This document shows positions 7,341 to 13,464 of a stretch of 13,464 bases of DNA, in pieces. The stretch's first letter is position 1; the number at the start of each line of letters is the position of its first letter. The notes beneath the pieces were generated by a model. The model worked only from the letters and a program-made list of their open reading frames with translations. It did not search any database and had not been told where the DNA came from. Source of the stretch: Campylobacterota bacterium (GTDB lineage Bacteria > Campylobacterota > Campylobacteria > Campylobacterales > SZUA-545). The position numbers and the translations under genes were made by a program. The stretch lies in assembly GCA_003561815.1 (NCBI GenBank), contig PWVP01000227.1, forward strand, positions 1 through 13,464. Direction: 5' to 3'.

Positions 7341-9689
7341 GTGATAAAAGAATCGCTCTTTCTTCTGGCGCTGGGGTTTTTAACCTATCTAAGCATCGCC
7401 CTGTATGTGGGCTCTGCCACCCATGTGGGTGCCTATGGCACCGAGCTGGCGCAGCTGCTGGTGCTGCTCTTTGGGCCGCTGGTCTATCTGCTGCCGCCGC
7501 TTTTATACTACACCCTCTACCGCCTCTACAAAAACCCGCCCTGGAGCCGTCGGCGAACAGAGATTGTGGCCGCCTCTTTGCTCTTTATCTTCGCGGCACT
7601 CACCCTGCAGGCGCTCTTTTTCGATCGCGGTCTGCTGGGGGTGGCGCTTAGCGAGGAGCTGACCCCCTTTATCGGGGTGGCGGGGGTGAGCCTCTTTGCC
7701 TTTTTCCTGATCCTAAACGGCTGGCTGCTCGCCTTTGATGTTTCGATGCTCGATATTTTGCGCTTTTTTGCCCGTCTCTTTCCTAAAAATCGGCTTTTGG
7801 GTCAGTGGGTCGCCTTCCGTGAAGCGGCTAAGGACTCCTTTGAGGATCTAATCCGGCGCGAGCCACCCCGAACCCTGGAGGAGATCCCCGTTCGCCACGA
7901 GAGCCCACCCAAAGAGAGCGAACCGGCACCAAGCCCTAGGGTGGATCCCGAGGCGATGGAGAGCTACCTGCGCCAAAAACGCGAAGAGCTAGAGAGGGTT
8001 GATGAGAGCGGTGCGTATGAGCCCGATCCTTCTGATAAGCGGCGGCTGAAGGTGATGGAGGCGGCTGGCTGGCCTAAAGAGGGGTGCCCCTTTGAGCCCG
8101 ACGCACCCGAAACATCCGAAGCGGACGAAGAGGTGCCCAAAAGCGACGCCCCAAGCACCGCCGCGCCAGAGAGCCAAAAGCCCGATACCGCGGCCAAAAG
8201 CGATGTGGCGATCGTGCGCGAGCTGGAGGAGAACCGCCGCCTGCTCGATGCGGTGGAGCGGGGCAAAAGCGAAAAACCCCGGGACTTTCAGCTGCCCGAT
8301 CTCGCCTTTTTAAAATCCCCGCCGCCCAACACCAAAAACCCGGTCAATGAGACCGAGATCGATGCCAAGATCGCCGATCTGCTCGAAAAACTGCGGCTCT
8401 TTAAGATCGAAGGGGATGTGGTGCGCACCTACACCGGCCCGGTGGTGACCACCTTCGAGTTTAAGCCCGCCCCGCACATTAAGGTTTCGCGTATTCTCAA
8501 CCTGCAAGATGACATCGCCATGGCGCTCAAAGCCCAGACCATCCGGATTCAAGCGCCGATTCCGGGTAAGGATGTGGTGGGCATCGAGATTCCCAATCCG
8601 GAGTTTGAGACCATCTATCTACGCGAACTGCTCGAAGCGGAGCTCTTTAGCGAAGCGGCCAGTCCGCTGACCATCGCGCTGGGTAAAGATATCGTGGGCA
8701 ACCCCTTCGTGACCGATCTGAAAAAGCTGCCCCATCTGCTCATCGCGGGCACCACCGGAAGCGGTAAGAGCGTGGGGATCAACGCCATGATCCTCTCGCT
8801 GCTCTATCGCAACTCGCCGGACACCCTGCGGCTGATTATGGTCGATCCGAAGATGCTGGAGTTTAGCATCTACAACGACATCCCCCACCTGCTCACCCCG
8901 GTGATCACCAAGCCCAAACAGGCGATCGCCGCCCTGGCCAACACGGTGGCCGAGATGGAGCGGCGCTATCTGATGATGAGCCAGACCAAAACCAAAAATA
9001 TCGAGAGCTACAACCAAAAGGCCAAAGAGGAGGGGTTTGAGCCGCTCCCCTTTATCGTGGTGGTGATCGATGAGCTCGCCGATCTGATGATGACCGGCGG
9101 CAAGGATGTGGAGGTCTCCATCGCGCGACTGGCCCAGATGGCGCGCGCGAGCGGTATCCACCTCATCATCGCCACCCAGCGGCCCAGTGTGGATGTGATC
9201 ACCGGGCTGATTAAAGCCAATCTACCCAGCCGCATCAGCTACCGCGTGGGCAGCAAGGTGGACTCGAAGGTGATCTTAGACACCCAGGGGGCCGAAAGCC
9301 TGCTCGGGCGCGGCGATCTGCTCTTTACGCCGCCGGGCAGCGTGGGGCTGGTGCGGCTGCACGCCCCCTTTAGCAGTGAAAGCGAGATTGAGAAGATCGC
9401 TGATTTCCTGAAAGCCCAACGCCCGCCCGAGTACGACAACAGCTTCCTAAGCGAGGGGGGCGACACCGCTTCAGGCAGCAGCGAGGAGGGGGTGTTTGAT
9501 GAGGATCTCGATGAGATGTACGAGGAGGCCAAAGGCATCGTGCTCAGTGAGCGCAAAAGCTCTATTAGCTACATCCAGCGCCGCTTGCAGATCGGCTACA
9601 ACCGCTCCGCGCGCATCGTCGAACAGCTGGAAAAAACCGGTGTTTTAAGCGAAGCCAACCACAAAGGCCAGCGGGAGATTCTGGAGTAG
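7341..9689 (+). CDS. ftsK: DNA translocase FtsK
   Basis: FtsK is the septum-bound, ATP-driven DNA pump that clears and aligns chromosome ends at division and works with a Xer recombinase. The 782-residue product has the full layout: four hydrophobic membrane segments (about 4-24, 36-60, 76-94, 108-131), a charged and proline-rich linker (about 165-315), and the alpha/beta motor (about 335-695). In the motor are Walker A GTTGSGKS at 470-477, Walker B VVVIDELADLM at 573-583, the family stretch ATQRPSVDVITGLIKANLPS at 611-630, and LLGRGDLL at 654-661. A C-terminal winged-helix gamma domain (about 720-780) includes SISYIQRRLQIGYNRSARIV and would read orienting DNA motifs. Length is usual for short-linker FtsK proteins. 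The GTG start is the only standard start codon available after an in-frame TGA at 7317-7319; it has no clear Shine-Dalgarno, so translation is probably coupled to flgL, whose stop codon ends 7 bp upstream, or leaderless. Confidence 0.96.
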   Translation: MIKESLFLLALGFLTYLSIALYVGSATHVGAYGTELAQLLVLLFGPLVYLLPPLLYYTLYRLYKNPPWSRRRTEIVAASLLFIFAALTLQALFFDRGLLGVALSEELTPFIGVAGVSLFAFFLILNGWLLAFDVSMLDILRFFARLFPKNRLLGQWVAFREAAKDSFEDLIRREPPRTLEEIPVRHESPPKESEPAPSPRVDPEAMESYLRQKREELERVDESGAYEPDPSDKRRLKVMEAAGWPKEGCPFEPDAPETSEADEEVPKSDAPSTAAPESQKPDTAAKSDVAIVRELEENRRLLDAVERGKSEKPRDFQLPDLAFLKSPPPNTKNPVNETEIDAKIADLLEKLRLFKIEGDVVRTYTGPVVTTFEFKPAPHIKVSRILNLQDDIAMALKAQTIRIQAPIPGKDVVGIEIPNPEFETIYLRELLEAELFSEAASPLTIALGKDIVGNPFVTDLKKLPHLLIAGTTGSGKSVGINAMILSLLYRNSPDTLRLIMVDPKMLEFSIYNDIPHLLTPVITKPKQAIAALANTVAEMERRYLMMSQTKTKNIESYNQKAKEEGFEPLPFIVVVIDELADLMMTGGKDVEVSIARLAQMARASGIHLIIATQRPSVDVITGLIKANLPSRISYRVGSKVDSKVILDTQGAESLLGRGDLLFTPPGSVGLVRLHAPFSSESEIEKIADFLKAQRPPEYDNSFLSEGGDTASGSSEEGVFDEDLDEMYEEAKGIVLSERKSSISYIQRRLQIGYNRSARIVEQLEKTGVLSEANHKGQREILE

Positions 9690-9694
9690 CGCTA
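9687..9694. repeat. Palindrome TAGCGCTA made of both stop codons of convergent genes
   Basis: The TAG stop of ftsK (9687-9689) and the TAG stop of flgB (9692-9694 on the other strand) are the two ends of a perfect 8-bp palindrome. There is no room for a separate terminator, so the two transcripts must overlap at their 3' ends. Confidence 0.6.
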
Positions 9695-10120
9695 GAGGTT
9701 TCGTCCCGAATCGATCACCGCGTGGAAGATGGCGCGCCGCTTTTGGTAGATGGCGGTGAGCGCCTCGTACATGACGCCGTTTTTGGCCAGCTCACTGCTC
9801 TCCACATCGAGATCGACACTGTTGCCGTCGTTTCGGGCCATGTGGCCATCGCGGTAGAAGAGCACCGGCTTTTGTGCTCGCTGCTCAGGCGGCTGCAGAT
9901 GGCCGGGGGCGCTCTGTGCCAGTGGCAGCTTCGCCCGCGCATTAGCGTGGCCAAACTGCTGCTGCGCCTGCTGGGCCAACACCCCCTCGAAGTGAATATC
10001 CCGCGGCCGGTAGCCGGGTGTAGCGATATTGGCGATATTGCTACTGATCAGGTCTTGGCGAATGGCGCGGGCGTTTAGGGCCGCCTCGATAAAGCCATCA
10101 GCCGGTCCGATTGAAAACAC
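9692..10120 (-). CDS. flgB: Flagellar basal-body rod protein FlgB
   Basis: FlgB forms part of the proximal rod of the flagellar basal body, above the MS-ring, and is exported by the flagellar type III system without a cleaved signal. The 142-residue product has usual FlgB length and the rod-protein N-terminal signature SSNIANIATPGYRPRD at 27-42. It also has the FlgB-typical C-terminal half: NSVDLDVESSELAKN at 100-114, VMYEALTAIYQKRR to about 129, and a helical end VIDSGRNL. The middle (50-90) is glutamine- and alanine-rich and variable. The start is a GTG with GAGGAG 5 nt upstream. A sigma-54 promoter match lies 33-48 nt before the start. In most bacteria flgB is followed by flgC and fliE, but here its 3' end meets the ftsK stop codon, so flgC must be elsewhere. 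FlgC was considered and is less likely because of the NSVDLDVESSELAKN form. Confidence 0.92.
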   Translation of the reverse strand: MFSIGPADGFIEAALNARAIRQDLISSNIANIATPGYRPRDIHFEGVLAQQAQQQFGHANARAKLPLAQSAPGHLQPPEQRAQKPVLFYRDGHMARNDGNSVDLDVESSELAKNGVMYEALTAIYQKRRAIFHAVIDSGRNL

Positions 10121-10152
10121 GGCCGCTCCTCTATACTAAACTGCTCTCTAAA

Positions 10153-10168
10153 TGCAAGAACCGTTCCC
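10153..10168 (-). promoter_or_regulatory. Sigma-54 (RpoN) promoter for flgB
   Basis: GGGAACGGTTCTTGCA on the minus strand has exact GG-N10-GC spacing (GG 10167-10166, GC 10155-10154) and matches 10 of 12 defined bases of TGGCACG-N4-TTGCA. Transcription would start near 10142, leaving a leader of about 22 nt that contains the GAGGAG ribosome site before GTG 10120. Rod genes are classic RpoN/FlgR targets in Campylobacterota. Confidence 0.8.
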
Positions 10169-10191
10169 TATGGACACAAGCCAAAAGGCGC

Positions 10192-10197
10192 TAAAAT
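10192..10197 (+). promoter_or_regulatory. Sigma-70 type -10 element for hisD-argG
   Basis: TAAAAT lies 24 nt before the hisD ATG and matches five of six consensus -10 bases. Transcription from about 10204 would give a short leader with the AAGGGG ribosome site at 10211-10216. No -35 is recognisable. It sits 23 bp from the divergent flgB promoter, so activator or RNA polymerase binding at one could affect the other. Confidence 0.5.
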
Positions 10198-10221
10198 GCG
10201 GCATCACAAAAAGGGGTCTTT

Positions 10222-11532
10222 ATGAAGATCATCGAAGCGAACAGCCCGGATTTTGCCGAGGCGTTTGATGAACTGCTCAAGCGCGGTGGGATGGATATGC
10301 GCCGCGTGACTCAGACGGTGCAGAAGCTCCTCGATGAGGTGCGCAGCGAAGGGGATGATGCGCTGCTGGCCCATGTGGCCCACTTCGATCGCTGGCGCCC
10401 TTCGCGTGTTCAGGATCTCATCATCACCCCCTCGATGATGAAAGAGGCGTGGGATCAGACCGATCAAGCCCTTCAGGATGCGCTTAAACTGGCCGCCGAT
10501 CGCATTCGCCGCTTTCATGAAAAACAGCTGCCTAAAAGCTGGATCGATTACGAGGAGAGCGGCACCATGCTCGGCCAGAAGGTCACCGCTGTCGATCGCG
10601 CCGGACTCTACATCCCCGGCGGCAAGGCGGCCTACCCCAGCAGCCTTCTGATGAACGCCATCCCCGCGCAGGTGGCGGGGGTGAAGGAGCTGGTGGTGTG
10701 TGTGCCCGCACCGGATAATGAGCTTGATCCGCTCGTGCTGGCCGCTGGTCACCTATGTGGCATCGATCGCATCTTCAAAGTGGGGGGCGCCAGCGCGATC
10801 GGTGCGATGGCCTACGGCACCCTGACGGTACCGAAGGTGGATGTGATCACCGGGCCGGGCAACATCTTTGTCGCCACCGCTAAAAAGCTGGTCTTTGGCG
10901 AGGTGAATATCGACATGATCGCCGGGCCGAGCGAGATTGGCATTATCGCCGATAGCAGCGCCAAACCGAGCCAGCTGGCGATGGATCTGCTCAGCCAGGC
11001 CGAGCACGACGAGATGGCCTCCAGCATCCTCATCACCCCCAGTAAGGATCTGGCCCTCAAGGTGGTGGGCGAGATCTATCACATCATCAACCGGATTGAG
11101 CGGGGGCGGATTGCCCGGGAGTCGATCGAGAACCGTGGGGCGGTGATTTTGGCCAAAGACCTCGATGAGGCGTGTGCGCTGATGAACCGGCTGGCACCGG
11201 AGCATCTGGAGATTTTGACCCGCAACCCCCATGCGCTTTTGCCCCTGATTCGCCACGCGGGGGCGATCTTTTTGGGCGAGTACAGCCCTGAAGCGATCGG
11301 CGACTATGTGGCCGGGCCCAACCACACCCTGCCCACCGGCGGCACGGCGCGCTTCTTTAGCCCGCTGGGGGTGGAGAACTTTATGAAAAAGAGCTCGATT
11401 ATCAGCTTTAGCCGCAAAGGGTTCGATGAGGTGGCTGCCGCCTGCGAGCTGATCGCCAAAACCGAAGGGCTCACCGCCCACGGCCTGAGTGTCACCGAGC
11501 GGATGAGCTCCAAATCTAAAAAGGATAGCTAA
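10222..11532 (+). CDS. hisD: Histidinol dehydrogenase HisD
   Basis: HisD catalyses the last two steps of histidine synthesis, oxidising L-histidinol through histidinal to histidine with two NAD+ in the cytoplasm; it is a zinc-dependent homodimer. The 436-residue length is standard. Visible hallmarks are GLYIPGGKAAYPS at 128-140, the nucleotide-fold stretch VDVITGPGNIFVATAKK at 206-222, and IDMIAGPSE at 230-238. Zinc and catalytic residues fall at their family positions: Q259 and H262 in SQAEHDE, E327 and H328 in LAPEHLE, D361 and H420. The ATG start has AAGGGG 5 nt upstream. It is the only histidine gene in the window and shares an operon with argG, whose ATG follows the hisD TAA directly. 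Confidence 0.98.
   Translation: MKIIEANSPDFAEAFDELLKRGGMDMRRVTQTVQKLLDEVRSEGDDALLAHVAHFDRWRPSRVQDLIITPSMMKEAWDQTDQALQDALKLAADRIRRFHEKQLPKSWIDYEESGTMLGQKVTAVDRAGLYIPGGKAAYPSSLLMNAIPAQVAGVKELVVCVPAPDNELDPLVLAAGHLCGIDRIFKVGGASAIGAMAYGTLTVPKVDVITGPGNIFVATAKKLVFGEVNIDMIAGPSEIGIIADSSAKPSQLAMDLLSQAEHDEMASSILITPSKDLALKVVGEIYHIINRIERGRIARESIENRGAVILAKDLDEACALMNRLAPEHLEILTRNPHALLPLIRHAGAIFLGEYSPEAIGDYVAGPNHTLPTGGTARFFSPLGVENFMKKSSIISFSRKGFDEVAAACELIAKTEGLTAHGLSVTERMSSKSKKDS
11521..11525 (+). promoter_or_regulatory. argG ribosome binding site inside the end of hisD
   Basis: AAGGA is embedded in the penultimate codons of hisD, 7 nt before the argG ATG. With the TAA stop of hisD immediately followed by ATG, the arrangement favours translational coupling of the two genes. 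Confidence 0.7.
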
Positions 11533-12747
11533 ATGAAAAAACCGGTCAAAAAAGTGGTCCTGGCCTACTCCGGCGGCCTGGACACCTCTGTGATCCTCAA
11601 GTGGCTTCAGAGCGAGTACGACTGCGAGGTGATCACCTTTACCGCCGATCTGGGCCAGGGTGAAGAGCTCGAGCCCGCGCGCGCCAAAGCGCTGCAGCTG
11701 GGCATCAAGCCGGAGAATATCTTTATCGAGGATCTGCGCGAGGAGTTTGTGCGCGATTTTGTCTTCCCAATGTTTCGGGCTAATGCGATCTATGAGGGGG
11801 AGTACCTGCTGGGCACCTCCATCGCCCGCCCGCTGATCGCCAAAAAGCAGATGGAGATTGCCCAGAAGATGGGTGCCGACGCGGTTAGTCACGGCGCTAC
11901 CGGCAAAGGTAACGATCAGGTCCGCTTCGAGCTGGGGTATCTGGCGTTTGACCCCGAGATCACCATCATCGCCCCCTGGCGGGAGTGGGATCTGGGCTCC
12001 CGTGAATCGCTGCTCAAATTTGCCGCCGATCACGGCATCCCCATTGAGAAGAAGAACACCGAATCCAGCCCGTACAGCATGGATGCCAATCTACTGCATA
12101 TCTCCTACGAGGGCAAAGTGCTTGAGGACCCCTGGGCCGAGCCGGAGGAGGAGATGTGGCGCTGGAGCGTCTCGCCCGAAAATGCGCCTGAGACCCCTGA
12201 GACCATCGAGCTGGGTTTTGAAAAGGGCGATCCTGTCAGCATCAATGGCGAGAAGCTCTCACCAGCAACGCTGCTCAAGCGGCTCAACGAGCTGGGGGGA
12301 AAACACGGCGTGGGGCGGATCGATATCGTCGAGAACCGCTATGTGGGGATGAAATCCCGCGGCTGCTACGAGACCCCCGGCGGCACGATTTTGCTGCGCG
12401 CACGCCGGGCGATGGAGTCGATCACCCTTGATCGCGGTGCCGCCCACACCAAAGATGAGCTGATGCCCCGCTACGCGGAGATTCTCTACAACGGCTACTG
12501 GTGGGCCGATGAGCGCAAGATGCTTCAAGCGGCGATCGATGCGACCCAGGAGTATGTCACCGGCACCATTCGACTCAAGCTCTATAAGGGCAATGTCACT
12601 GTGCTGGGGCGAAAGTCCCCCTACTCGCTCTTCGATCCGGAGTACTCGACCTTTGAGGCCGATGAGGTGTATGACCAGAAGGATGCGGCGGGCTTTATCC
12701 GCCTCAATGCCCTGAGGCTGATGATTACGGGTAAGGCGCGTCGCTAA
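11533..12747 (+). CDS. argG: Argininosuccinate synthase ArgG
   Basis: ArgG joins citrulline and aspartate with ATP to make argininosuccinate, the penultimate step of arginine synthesis, in the cytoplasm. The 404-residue product has the N-type ATP pyrophosphatase P-loop SGGLDTS at 13-19, the family signature GATGKGNDQVRFE at 121-133 including the aspartate- and citrulline-binding region, EKKNTESSPYSMDANLLHIS at 172-191, and VENRYVGMKSRGCYETPGG at 266-284. Length and motif order match the common ~400-residue bacterial form, and all key residues I can check are present. It is the second gene of an operon with hisD. Its last 23 bp overlap the 3' end of the convergent J-domain gene, so the end of argG is also coding on the other strand. 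Confidence 0.98.
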   Translation: MKKPVKKVVLAYSGGLDTSVILKWLQSEYDCEVITFTADLGQGEELEPARAKALQLGIKPENIFIEDLREEFVRDFVFPMFRANAIYEGEYLLGTSIARPLIAKKQMEIAQKMGADAVSHGATGKGNDQVRFELGYLAFDPEITIIAPWREWDLGSRESLLKFAADHGIPIEKKNTESSPYSMDANLLHISYEGKVLEDPWAEPEEEMWRWSVSPENAPETPETIELGFEKGDPVSINGEKLSPATLLKRLNELGGKHGVGRIDIVENRYVGMKSRGCYETPGGTILLRARRAMESITLDRGAAHTKDELMPRYAEILYNGYWWADERKMLQAAIDATQEYVTGTIRLKLYKGNVTVLGRKSPYSLFDPEYSTFEADEVYDQKDAAGFIRLNALRLMITGKARR

Positions 12748-13464
12748 TCTGCTCTGAGATCACCGTGTACGCCTCGGCGATCGCGTGAAAGCGGCGGGTG
12801 TGTTCGGCCACCGCCGCTTCACCCAGCGCATAGGCGCGATCGGGGTGATAGCGTCTGACCAGCGCACGGTAGCGCTGCTTGATCTGCTCGTGCGAATCCC
12901 CCGCCTGACACCCCAAAAGCGCGTAGCTGCGCTTGAGCCGTCCATCCTCCTCGATCACCAGCTGATAGCTTCGCTCCTTTTTGGACTCCGACTTCGCCTC
13001 CTGGGCGTTAAACTTCGCTATCAGCCGGTTGAGCGAGAGGGCATCGTAGCGGTAGGTGACCGGCTGCGCCAAAATCTGCTGGCGTTTAAAGAGCTCTGTC
13101 AAAACCGCCAAAGAGGCTTCGCACGCCCGAATACGCATCACGCCAGCAGCCGTTGTCGCCTCAAACCACGGCGCGAGACGCTGACGGAAAAAGAGGCTCG
13201 CATAGCCACTAGCGGGGGTGATGCTCAGCTCCAGCATCTGGGCACCGATGACCCGCACGCGCACCGCGATCGGCTGAACCGGCTTCTTTTTGCCCTGGAT
13301 GCGGATACGGATCGGAAAGTGCAGCGCACTCTGTAGCGCCTTTAAAAAGACCGGGGAGAGGTCGCGGCGCTTTTTACGGTAGGCGGAGTAGAGCCACTGC
13401 ATAAAGTAGCGCTTCTGGGAGACCTCCGCCTCCTGGTGGAAGATGATAAGTGTGCTCGAGAGGG
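12725..13464 (-). CDS. Protein with C-terminal J domain, 5' end beyond the window
   Basis: The C-terminal ~65 residues form a DnaJ-type J domain: helix I region SYALLGCQAGDSHEQIKQRY, RRYHPDR with the HPD tripeptide that stimulates Hsp70 ATPase, and a final helix FHAIAEAYTVISEQ. It lacks the G/F, zinc-finger and C-terminal substrate domains of DnaJ itself, so it is a specialised co-chaperone that presumably recruits DnaK to a particular client. The upstream ~180 residues are basic and mixed alpha/beta and not recognised. I extend it to the window edge because the frame has no stop before 13464 and the residues before the ATG at 13402 (EVSQKRYFMQWLYSAYRKKR) read as one continuous protein; that ATG also has no ribosome site at normal distance. 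It overlaps argG tail to tail by 23 bp. J-domain identification is firm; the role and true start are not known. Confidence 0.82.
   Translation of the reverse strand, partial: LSSTLIIFHQEAEVSQKRYFMQWLYSAYRKKRRDLSPVFLKALQSALHFPIRIRIQGKKKPVQPIAVRVRVIGAQMLELSITPASGYASLFFRQRLAPWFEATTAAGVMRIRACEASLAVLTELFKRQQILAQPVTYRYDALSLNRLIAKFNAQEAKSESKKERSYQLVIEEDGRLKRSYALLGCQAGDSHEQIKQRYRALVRRYHPDRAYALGEAAVAEHTRRFHAIAEAYTVISEQISDAPYP

Larger units (their letters stand above)
105..12784. repeat. Dispersed palindrome GCGATCGC (HIP1-like), seven copies
   Basis: Copies begin at 105, 1476, 4959, 5591, 6534, 8922 and 12777. All lie inside genes, on both sides of strand switches, and in at least two reading frames (Gly-Asp-Arg and Ala-Ile-Ala contexts). 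At about 58% GC, fewer than one copy is expected in 13.5 kb. The core CGATCG occurs about 33 times by my hand count, against about 4 expected. Confidence 0.6.

Noticed and set aside
10753..12033. A 426-codon minus-strand reading frame across hisD and argG
   Set aside because: It spans two well-supported enzymes on the other strand, and its product has no recognisable motif.
1..13464. CRISPR arrays, insertion sequences, tRNA or rRNA genes, attachment sites, phage or defence genes
   Set aside because: I saw no regularly spaced repeats, transposase or integrase motifs, terminal inverted repeats or tRNA-like folds; nearly all of the window is accounted for by nine housekeeping, flagellar and sensory genes.

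Overview
The window is ordinary chromosomal DNA, GC-rich and densely coding, and most likely comes from a member of the Campylobacterota (Epsilonproteobacteria). The evidence is a very large FlgL of about 950 residues followed directly by ftsK (the order I recall from Campylobacter jejuni), sigma-54-type promoter matches in front of both flagellar genes, a histidine kinase with an HQWRQPLN-type H-box, and a short CNNM/CBS protein of the kind common in this phylum. The GC content is high for the phylum, so a high-GC lineage of sulfur- or hydrogen-oxidising Campylobacterota is a reasonable guess, but I cannot name the genus.

Layout. (1) Positions 1-3091, minus strand: a two-gene signalling block. 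A soluble four-PAS histidine kinase is read first. It is followed after 42 bp by a membrane sensor with a periplasmic Tll0287-like (DUF3365) domain carrying a c-type heme motif; this gene runs off the left edge. (2) 3092-3314: a 223-bp divergent intergenic region without a gene, with weak promoter candidates. (3) 3315-4370, plus: a CNNM-CBS membrane protein. (4) 4472-9689, plus: flgL then ftsK, 7 bp apart. (5) 9692-10120, minus: a flgB gene with no flgC beside it, tail to tail with ftsK with only 2 bp between the stop codons. (6) 10222-12747, plus: hisD and argG, with no base between the hisD stop and the argG start. (7) 12725-13464, minus: a protein with a C-terminal J domain that overlaps the end of argG by 23 bp and is open at the right edge.

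The flagellar genes are split into two transcription units, each with a GG-N10-GC sigma-54 promoter match 23 to 33 bp before the start codon, so both look like members of the RpoN/FlgR class of flagellar genes. FtsK, the chromosome-segregation motor at the division septum, sits downstream of the flgL promoter and may have its own promoter at the gene junction. hisD and argG serve two unrelated amino-acid pathways but appear to be co-transcribed.

I found no CRISPR array, insertion sequence, tRNA, rRNA, integrase or phage gene, and no clearly undescribed system. The most unexpected signal is sequence-wide: the palindrome CGATCG and its extension GCGATCGC are far more frequent than base composition predicts, in several reading frames, resembling the HIP1 element of cyanobacteria.
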